Below, piece after piece: positions 7,629-13,048 of a DNA stretch of 17,173 bases. The translations under genes and the position numbers were made by a program. Within the stretch, counting starts at the first letter, position 1; every line of letters begins with the position of its first letter. Origin of the DNA: Flavobacteriales bacterium UBA6772 (GTDB lineage: Bacteria; Bacteroidota; Bacteroidia; Flavobacteriales; UBA7430); NCBI GenBank assembly GCA_002453265.1, contig DKGK01000028.1, forward strand, positions 1 through 17,173, written 5' to 3'. The notes below the pieces were generated by a model that made no database searches, was not told the origin of the DNA, and saw only the letters and a program-made list of their open reading frames with translations.

Positions 7629-7637
7629 ATACTTTTG
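7605..7637 (+). promoter_or_regulatory. Candidate promoter for lepB1-lepB2-wbqC
   Basis: TTG at 7605-7607 and TACTTTTG (TAnnTTTG) at 7630-7637 are 22 bases apart, at the long end of the usual Bacteroidota spacing. The transcript would begin near 7644, only about 7 bases before the ATG at 7651, with no Shine-Dalgarno sequence. Confidence 0.55.
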
Positions 7638-7650
7638 AAAAAAAATATAG

Positions 7651-9153
7651 ATGAATACAAAAAAGCATATTTTATTTTTAGTTAGCTGTTTAGCTTATAT
7701 CCTTATTGTTAAGCTTTCTGGTTTAAATTGGCTCTACTTTGGTGTACTTGCCATAGCCGATTACAACTATTGGAATTATATTAATTGGACTTTTTGGAAA
7801 AAAAGAAAGGTTAAAGAAGAGGTTAAAAGATCTGCAATTGGAGAATGGATAAATGCTATAACCTTTGCTATTATTGGTGCTACATTAATTCATACATTTA
7901 TTATTCAACCTTTTACAATTCCTACTTCTTCAATGGAGAAATCCATGTTAATTGGTGATTATTTATTGGTTAGTAAGTTAAATTATGGTCCAAATGTACC
8001 TAATACACCACTCTCAATACCCTTTATGCATAATGTATTAGTAGGCTCAGAAAACACACCTTCTTTTACGAAATCTGTACAATTGGGTTATAATAGATTA
8101 ACAGGATTTACGTCTGTTAAAAATAATGATATTGTTGTTTTTAACTACCCAGTAGATGATATGCAGGAAGCAATGCCCTTTGATAAAAAAACACACTATG
8201 TAAAGAGATGTGTTGGTATTGCTGGAGATTCATTAGAAATAAAAAATCAAAAAGTTTATATTAATGGAAATGAGCAGCCTTTACCAGACAGATCTCATGG
8301 ACAATTTAGTTATATAGTTACGAGTAAAGGAAATGGATTTAGACAAAAATTTCTTTTAGAAAACGAAATTACAGAAGTTTACCCGCTGCATGAGTATGAA
8401 TTTGTTTTAAACGAGGAGAATGTAAATTTGTTTAAGGAACAAGCTTATATTAGAAACGTAGAATTAATTGACACTCTCAATACGTATAGAATCATTACCC
8501 AAGGGGTATTATTAAATGCAAATGTACTTGCGACTTATCAAGGAGTAAAAACTGATAATAGTCTATTCTTGATGATGCTTACAGATGAGAATGTTGCGAA
8601 ATTAAAATCGCTATCTACGGTAACAAGTGTAACAATACCAGAACTTCTTGCGAGTCAAAAAGGTAATATTATGTTCCCTAAAGGAAATAATTACAATTGG
8701 AGTACCGATAATTACGGACCTATATTTATTCCTAAAGCTGGTGAAACGATACAATTATCTGAGGAAAATGTAGAAATGTACGCAAGAGTAATAAGTGATT
8801 ATGAAGCCAATAGTTTAGAGCAAAAAGAAGATGGCGTTTATATAAATGATGTTTTAAGTACAGAATACACCTTCCAAATGAATTACTACTGGATGATGGG
8901 AGACAATAGACACAACTCATTAGATTCTAGGTTCTGGGGCTTTGTTCCAGAAAATCACGTTGTAGGAAAGCCTGTATTTAATTGGTTAAGTATAGATCCA
9001 AACAAAAAAGGATTAGATAAAATTCGTTGGAGCAGAATGTTTACGTTTATCCATGGCGAAGGCGAGCCAAAATCTTACTTAATTCATTTTTTAATTCTTG
9101 TTGGACTATGGAATTTAGTAAGTAGATATTTTCAAAAAAAGAAAGCTGCTTAA
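7651..9153 (+). CDS. lepB: Signal peptidase I, long form
   Basis: This membrane-bound serine protease removes signal peptides from exported proteins on the outer face of the inner membrane. At 500 residues it is much longer than E. coli LepB (324). An N-terminal hydrophobic region (about residues 6-40) precedes a basic stretch (KKRKVKEEVKR), then a membrane segment (about 66-86) leading to box B, IPTSSMEKSM, with nucleophile Ser94. The general-base box YVKRCVGIAGDSLEI has Lys185. Box E, GDNRHNSLDSRFWGFVP, starts at Gly417. The Lys-to-Asp418 distance is 233 residues against about 135 in E. coli, so a large extra segment sits between them. A final hydrophobic helix (LIHFLILVGLWNLV) lies near the C-terminus. 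The stop overlaps the next start by one base (TAATG). Confidence 0.95.
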   Translation: MNTKKHILFLVSCLAYILIVKLSGLNWLYFGVLAIADYNYWNYINWTFWKKRKVKEEVKRSAIGEWINAITFAIIGATLIHTFIIQPFTIPTSSMEKSMLIGDYLLVSKLNYGPNVPNTPLSIPFMHNVLVGSENTPSFTKSVQLGYNRLTGFTSVKNNDIVVFNYPVDDMQEAMPFDKKTHYVKRCVGIAGDSLEIKNQKVYINGNEQPLPDRSHGQFSYIVTSKGNGFRQKFLLENEITEVYPLHEYEFVLNEENVNLFKEQAYIRNVELIDTLNTYRIITQGVLLNANVLATYQGVKTDNSLFLMMLTDENVAKLKSLSTVTSVTIPELLASQKGNIMFPKGNNYNWSTDNYGPIFIPKAGETIQLSEENVEMYARVISDYEANSLEQKEDGVYINDVLSTEYTFQMNYYWMMGDNRHNSLDSRFWGFVPENHVVGKPVFNWLSIDPNKKGLDKIRWSRMFTFIHGEGEPKSYLIHFLILVGLWNLVSRYFQKKKAA

Positions 9154-10040
9154 TGCAATTCAAAAAAATAGCATTCGCAATAAGTTTAGCCTTTTTTGTT
9201 AAACTTTTTGTTTTTCAACCATTCGTAATTCCCTCTAGTTCTATGGATAGAACTTTAGTTCAGGGTGATTATGTAATGGTAAATAAGTGGCAAAATAGTT
9301 TGTTTGGCAATCTTTTAAAGGTAGAAAATGGAAGTGTTTTAGCATTTCACTATCCTTTAGACAAAGTAGATATAGCAGATAAAATCGTTTTTATAAAGAG
9401 ATGTGTTGGACTTCCTGGCGACTCTCTAATTATTAGAAATGGTGAAATTGAAAATGAGAAATCAAGTATTCAACTTGATTATTTTGTTGCTGATGCTGGC
9501 AAAAAATTGAATTGGGAAATTTTAAAAAAATTCGGAATTCACTTAGGTGGTCGAGCTAGTAATAATAGATGGTTGTTAAGCTTAGATAGTAATCAAATGA
9601 ATAATATACTAAGTATAGATAGTAGTTTTACTTTTGAAAGAAATACTAGCCTAGAAGATAAAATAGAGATTTCCACCTTTCCATCTGATACATCCTTATA
9701 TTGGAATAGAGATTTTTATGGTCCTATATATGTTCCAAAAAAAGGAATCGAAATAGCCTTAGATTCCACAAATTTCAAATTGTATAAAAAAATAATTCAG
9801 GATTACGAGAATCATACGATTAGCAATGAAGAAAATTCTATTTACATAGATAATGAGCTTATAAAAACCTACACATTCGAACAGAATTACTACTTTATGC
9901 TCGGCGACAACAGGCATCATTCGCAAGATTCTAGATATTGGGGATTTGTACCCGAAGATCATCTAATTGGAAATTGCTTCATGATTCTATTTAACGCAGA
10001 ACAATTTGCTACGAATCGTTTGTTTAAAATGGTTTATTAG
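9153..10040 (+). CDS. lepB: Signal peptidase I, second short paralogue
   Basis: A 295-residue second signal peptidase I encoded directly after the first. It has one N-terminal membrane helix (IAFAISLAFFVKLFVF) leading to IPSSSMDRTL with nucleophile Ser30. The general-base Lys82 is in FIKRCVGLPGDSL, and box E is GDNRHHSQDSRYWGFVP from Gly251. All catalytic residues are present, so it should be active. It lacks the extra N-terminal region and C-terminal helix of its neighbour, and its middle insert is shorter (Lys to Asp 170 residues). Both copies share a YGPI-[FY]-[IV]-PK-x-G block before box E, which supports a tandem duplication followed by divergence. The start sits in a TAATG overlap with lepB1, and wbqC starts one base after its stop. 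Confidence 0.94.
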   Translation: MQFKKIAFAISLAFFVKLFVFQPFVIPSSSMDRTLVQGDYVMVNKWQNSLFGNLLKVENGSVLAFHYPLDKVDIADKIVFIKRCVGLPGDSLIIRNGEIENEKSSIQLDYFVADAGKKLNWEILKKFGIHLGGRASNNRWLLSLDSNQMNNILSIDSSFTFERNTSLEDKIEISTFPSDTSLYWNRDFYGPIYVPKKGIEIALDSTNFKLYKKIIQDYENHTISNEENSIYIDNELIKTYTFEQNYYFMLGDNRHHSQDSRYWGFVPEDHLIGNCFMILFNAEQFATNRLFKMVY

Positions 10041-10041
10041 C

Positions 10042-10656
10042 ATGGAAAAAAGCATTCTTCTTAGCAGTCACTATTTTCCTAGTATCGCCTATTTTGAACT
10101 CTTAGTAAAGTATGAAAATATACTAATCGATTTTGGAGAACACTTTGTAAAGCAATCTTACAGAAACAGATGCATAATATATACTTCTAATGGCTCTTTA
10201 CCATTAAGCATTCCTGTTATTAGAAATAACAAAACAATTGTAAACGAAGTACTTTTAGAATCGAATAGCAATTGGAAAAACTCACATTGGAAGGCTATAA
10301 GTTCTGCTTATAATTCAAGTCCATTTTTTGAATTTTATGAAGACGATTTGAAAAATGTATTTTTTAAAGACTATAAATCACTACCAGAACTTAATACAGC
10401 ACTTCTTTCACATATTTGTAAGGAAATTGGAATTGTCATAAGCATTAATACGAGTAAACTATATGTAGAAAAGAGCGAAACAAATCTGGATTTTAGAAAC
10501 TTAATTAATGCTAAAAAAAACTATATTCAAGCTAATAATTACCCTAGGTATATTCAAACATTTGAAGAGAAGCACGGATATATAAAAAATTTGAGTATTT
10601 TAGACCTATTATTTCACGAAGGACCTGAAACATTAAATTATATAAAAGCATTGTAA
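10042..10656 (+). CDS. WbqC family protein
   Basis: A 204-residue WbqC family protein. Members occur in surface-polysaccharide loci and widely in Bacteroidota; the biochemical activity is not established to my knowledge. I start it at the ATG at 10042 (MEKSILLSSHYFPSIAYFEL), one base after the lepB2 stop. An ATG at 10006 would add 12 residues overlapping lepB2 and is not family-like. The family pattern shows in the N-terminal strand, the conserved HYFPSIAYFELL segment, SYRNRCIIY, and the later LSIPVIRNN strand. No membrane segment or signal peptide is present, so it is cytoplasmic. It is the last gene of the lepB1-lepB2-wbqC unit and is followed by hairpins at 10661-10708 and 10710-10737. Confidence 0.85.
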   Translation: MEKSILLSSHYFPSIAYFELLVKYENILIDFGEHFVKQSYRNRCIIYTSNGSLPLSIPVIRNNKTIVNEVLLESNSNWKNSHWKAISSAYNSSPFFEFYEDDLKNVFFKDYKSLPELNTALLSHICKEIGIVISINTSKLYVEKSETNLDFRNLINAKKNYIQANNYPRYIQTFEEKHGYIKNLSILDLLFHEGPETLNYIKAL

Positions 10657-10660
10657 AGTA

Positions 10661-10708
10661 GATCTTATTATATTTAGATTTATTTCTAAACTGCAAAATA
10701 ATAAGATC
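10661..10708. repeat. Long inverted repeat after wbqC
   Basis: GATCTTATTA (10661-10670) is matched perfectly by TAATAAGATC (10699-10708). Inside it a second pair, TTTAGA and TCTAAA, can extend the structure. It lies 4 bases after the wbqC stop and immediately before a separate terminator-like hairpin, giving two adjacent stem-loops between convergent genes. It has no good U-tract of its own, so it may protect the mRNA 3' end; that role is a guess. Confidence 0.6.
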
Positions 10709-10709
10709 A

Positions 10710-10737
10710 AAAAGGGAAAGCTCACGCTTTCCCTTTT
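10710..10737 (+). terminator. Terminator for wbqC, probably bidirectional
   Basis: A 12-bp stem (10710-10721 with 10726-10737) with loop TCAC; the right arm ends TTTT and continues as CTTTTT. On the minus strand the same hairpin ends TTTTGATCTTATT, so it can also end trmL transcription, whose stop is 25 bases away. Confidence 0.88.
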
Positions 10738-10761
10738 CTTTTTAGACTTGTATTGCATTGC

Positions 10762-11214
10762 CTAAGATAAATTCCGAATCCCTTCGTATACAACAACACT
10801 TACAGCATTTGCAAGGTTTATACTTCGTACGTGTTCGCTAAATAGTGGGATCTTATAAGTCTTGTCTATATTCTCTTCAATAATATTTTTTGGAAGTCCT
10901 TTAGATTCTTTTCCAAATATTAAGAATAGATCGTCTTGGTAATCTACCGACCAATAATCTTGCTTACCATGACTAGAAAAATACACCATTTTCTTGTCAG
11001 CATTTTTAGAATAAAAATCTTCTATGCTCTCGTAAATTGTGAGCGATATATGTTTCCAGTAATCCAATCCAGCACGTTTAACGCGAGAGTCATCTAATTG
11101 AAAACCAAAGGGCTTTACCAAATGTAAGTTTGCGCCCGAAGCGAGACTCAAACGACCAATATTCCCTGTATTATTAGGTATTTCAGGTTCAAATAAAACA
11201 ATATTGAGTGCCAT
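10762..11214 (-). CDS. trmL: tRNA (cytidine/uridine-2'-O-)-methyltransferase TrmL
   Basis: TrmL is a SPOUT-class methyltransferase that 2'-O-methylates the wobble nucleotide 34 of certain leucine tRNAs using S-adenosylmethionine. The 150 residues match the compact TrmL form (about 150-160) that has only the knotted SPOUT domain. It begins MALNIVLFEPEIPNNTGNIG, where the NNTGN segment is motif 1. HLVKPFGFQLDDSRVKRAGLDYW follows (LVKPFGF and KRAGLDYW are both typical). The knot region has LIFGKESKGLP and SINLANAVSVVVYE (from residue 131). Its ATG shares one base with the stop of the helicase gene upstream (TAATG), so it is the second gene of a two-gene, translationally coupled unit. Confidence 0.94.
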   Translation of the reverse strand: MALNIVLFEPEIPNNTGNIGRLSLASGANLHLVKPFGFQLDDSRVKRAGLDYWKHISLTIYESIEDFYSKNADKKMVYFSSHGKQDYWSVDYQDDLFLIFGKESKGLPKNIIEENIDKTYKIPLFSEHVRSINLANAVSVVVYEGIRNLS

Positions 11215-12566
11215 TAGCGTTTTTTCCTAGCTCTTCTGTTAGCTATGATATCTCCTTTTGTTTGAGATTTCTTATACTTCTTAGCTAATTTTACTCGGTA
11301 AGAACCACCCTCATTAATTTGTTTATTTTTATCTTTTTTCTCGTGAAAACCATCATCTCTCTTTCGAGTTTCTGTACTACGGTTTTTACTAATCTTGGCT
11401 ATATCTCGTTCTTCAGGGAGTAACTGCTCGTTTTCTATAACATCTTCAGGAAAGTCTACTTGTGGGATTTCATAATCCATTAAAGACTGAATAGAGTTCT
11501 TAGAAACTTCTTCTTTATCGGTAAAGAATAAAATTGAATTTCCTTTCTCCTCTGCTCTACCCGTACGACCTATACGATGCATATAGTTTTCCGCAAATAC
11601 TGGAGTATTAAAGTTTATAACGTGAGAAATTTTATGTAAATCCAATCCACGAGCCATTACATCGGTAGCTACAAGAATTCTGTTTATACCCTCATCAAAT
11701 TGCTTAATCGATCGAATACGGTAGTTTTGAGTTTTGTTTGAGTGAATAACACAAAGCTCCGAAGAATATTGTTCTTCAAGAAATTCAAACACCATATCGG
11801 CGTGTTTCTTATTGGGAACAAAAACCAAAACCTTACTATACTTTTCCTTATCTAAAAGTAAGAAATTTAAGAGATTTAGTTTGGTATAGAAATTTCGAGT
11901 TCTATAACATTCTTGAGAAATATTATTTAGTGGAGTTCCACTTAAGGCAATAGAAATCTTTTTTGGCTTAATAAAATAAGCATCAATAAGTGCATCTACC
12001 TCCTCAGTCATTGTAGCAGAAAACATAATATTTTGTCTGCGTTCTGGAAGAATAGAAAATATATTAGCCAATTGAATTCTAAAACCAAGGTCTAACATTA
12101 CATCAACCTCATCAATAACCAATTGCTTAATGGTTTTAAGTTGTAATGCTCTAGCAGCAGCCAAATCGTATAAACGACCAGGAGTTGCAACAACTACATC
12201 TACACCTTGAGCACAAGCTTTTTTTTGTGTATTTATATTTGTTCCTCCATATACACCAAGTACACGTAGGTTCATAAATTGAGCAAATTCATTAATTCTA
12301 TCAACTACTTGAAGAACGAGTTCTCTTGTAGGTACAAGAACCAGAACTCTAGGCGTGTCTATATCTTGAAACTTAATATCCTGTAATATGGGTAGCATAT
12401 AGGCTAAAGTTTTCCCTGTACCAGTTTGTGCTATACCTACTACATCTGCACCAGAACGTACTACAGGAAAAGACTGTTCCTGAATTGGAGTTGGTTTAAC
12501 AAATCCTAGTTCGTCTATTGCTCTACGCAGATGCTTTGTAAGTGGTAAGTTATCGAAAGTGCTCAT
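11214..12566 (-). CDS. DEAD-box family RNA helicase with DEVD motif II
   Basis: A 450-residue ATP-dependent RNA helicase of superfamily 2. I start at the ATG at 12566 (MSTFDNLPLTKHL); a TTG one codon upstream is less likely. Core motifs in order are Q motif (TPIQ, Gln29), motif I AQTGTGKT (46-53), PTRELV (79-84), TPGRL (128-132), motif II DEVD (152-155), SAT in motif III, then in the second RecA domain VATDVMARGLD and HRIGRTGRA (motif VI). Motif II reads DEVD and not DEAD; D and E needed for Mg-ATP are kept. The C-terminal tail is rich in Lys and Arg and ends NRRARKKR, as in RhlE-type helicases involved in ribosome assembly or RNA decay. Coupled to trmL by a TAATG overlap, which suits an RNA-metabolism role. 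The exact subfamily is not certain. Confidence 0.93.
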   Translation of the reverse strand: MSTFDNLPLTKHLRRAIDELGFVKPTPIQEQSFPVVRSGADVVGIAQTGTGKTLAYMLPILQDIKFQDIDTPRVLVLVPTRELVLQVVDRINEFAQFMNLRVLGVYGGTNINTQKKACAQGVDVVVATPGRLYDLAAARALQLKTIKQLVIDEVDVMLDLGFRIQLANIFSILPERRQNIMFSATMTEEVDALIDAYFIKPKKISIALSGTPLNNISQECYRTRNFYTKLNLLNFLLLDKEKYSKVLVFVPNKKHADMVFEFLEEQYSSELCVIHSNKTQNYRIRSIKQFDEGINRILVATDVMARGLDLHKISHVINFNTPVFAENYMHRIGRTGRAEEKGNSILFFTDKEEVSKNSIQSLMDYEIPQVDFPEDVIENEQLLPEERDIAKISKNRSTETRKRDDGFHEKKDKNKQINEGGSYRVKLAKKYKKSQTKGDIIANRRARKKR

Positions 12567-12574
12567 CAAAAAAA

Positions 12575-12590
12575 TATTTTTGCAAAAATA
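12575..12590. repeat. Perfect 16-bp palindrome upstream of the helicase gene
   Basis: TATTTTTGCAAAAATA is its own reverse complement. It begins 9 bases before the helicase start codon and contains a TAnnTTTG match on each strand. It may be an operator or simply a chance product of an AT-rich promoter. Confidence 0.6.
12583..12590 (-). promoter_or_regulatory. Candidate -7 element for helicase-trmL
   Basis: On the minus strand this reads TATTTTTG (TAnnTTTG) and ends 16 bases before the ATG at 12566, a sensible distance. No clear TTG was found about 20 bases upstream, so support is partial. The remaining DNA from 12591 to 12737 shows nothing recognisable. Confidence 0.45.
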
Positions 12591-12737
12591 AGGATATAAA
12601 AGGGAACACCGCTACTATTAGTGTTGAATATCAATTAGACTTATGTATTGTTTTAACAAATAAATTAATAGAGCATTTGAATAAATATTACTGAGAATAT
12701 TTAAGTCCGAAATGAAAAAATTAAAAGTGTAAAACTA

Positions 12738-12768
12738 AAAAAGCCTCTTGAATAAATTCAAGAGGCTT
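12738..12768 (-). terminator. Terminator of tRNA-His
   Basis: A perfect 12-bp stem (12741-12752 with 12757-12768) with a 4-base loop. On the minus strand it is followed by a T run (12740 down to 12737). It begins 9 bases after the end of the tRNA, showing that the tRNA is a single-gene unit. Confidence 0.9.
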
Positions 12769-12777
12769 AGCGTTTAG

Positions 12778-12851
12778 GGTGGATGATGGGATTCGAACCC
12801 ACGACCCCCGGCACCACAAACCAGTGCTCTAACCAACTGAGCTACAACCAC
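12778..12851 (-). tRNA. tRNA-His (anticodon GTG)
   Basis: A 74-base tRNA folds as acceptor GTGGTTG, D-arm GCTC/GAGC, anticodon stem CTGGT/GCCGG with loop TTGTGGT (anticodon GTG, His), variable GGGTC, and T-arm GTGGG/CCCAT with loop TTCGAAT. The base just upstream (12852) is G and the discriminator is C73, which gives the G-1:C73 pair that identifies histidine tRNA. CCA is not encoded (the genome reads C-T after C73). One acceptor pair is a U5-U68 mismatch; the other six are Watson-Crick. Confidence 0.96.
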
Positions 12852-12865
12852 CATTTTAACGAGTG

Positions 12866-12873
12866 CAAATATA
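12866..12873 (-). promoter_or_regulatory. Candidate -7 element for tRNA-His
   Basis: On the minus strand this reads TATATTTG (TAnnTTTG), 13 bases before G-1 of the tRNA, predicting a leader of only a few bases. No clear TTG was seen at the -33 distance. Confidence 0.5.
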
Positions 12874-13008
12874 TAATTATATTTTTTATAAGCCCACTAT
12901 ATAAGCACAAAAATAATGTAATAATTAGGACAATAAATGTCAATAAAATTCACTTTTTTCGTAATCAGATCGTTAGCTTTAAAAAATCGTTAAACTAATG
13001 TGCTGCAA

Positions 13009-13032
13009 GACTTAATTTTTGACTTAATTTTG
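13009..13032 (+). repeat. Tandem GACTTAATTTT repeat containing the copA -7 element
   Basis: GACTTAATTTTT (13009-13020) is followed directly by GACTTAATTTT (13021-13031). The second copy provides TAATTTTG (13025-13032), a match to TAnnTTTG, 16 bases before the ATG at 13049. No good TTG lies 19-22 bases upstream of it. The other DNA between 12874 and 13008 is AT-rich with nothing recognisable. Confidence 0.5.
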
Positions 13033-13048
13033 ATAAAACGCTTATAGA

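Noticed and set aside
10006..10041. Earlier ATG for the WbqC gene at 10006
   Set aside because: It overlaps lepB2 by 35 bases; the ATG at 10042 follows the lepB2 stop and gives the expected family N-terminus.
12591..12737. Possible small RNA or short gene between the helicase promoter and the tRNA terminator
   Set aside because: Only a weak AACAC/GTGTT pairing near 12605-12625 was seen; no terminator of its own and no credible open frame.
12783..12998. Plus-strand 71-codon open frame beginning MMGFEPTTPGT
   Set aside because: It is the antisense of the tRNA-His gene read through into AT-rich DNA; such frames are a known annotation artefact.
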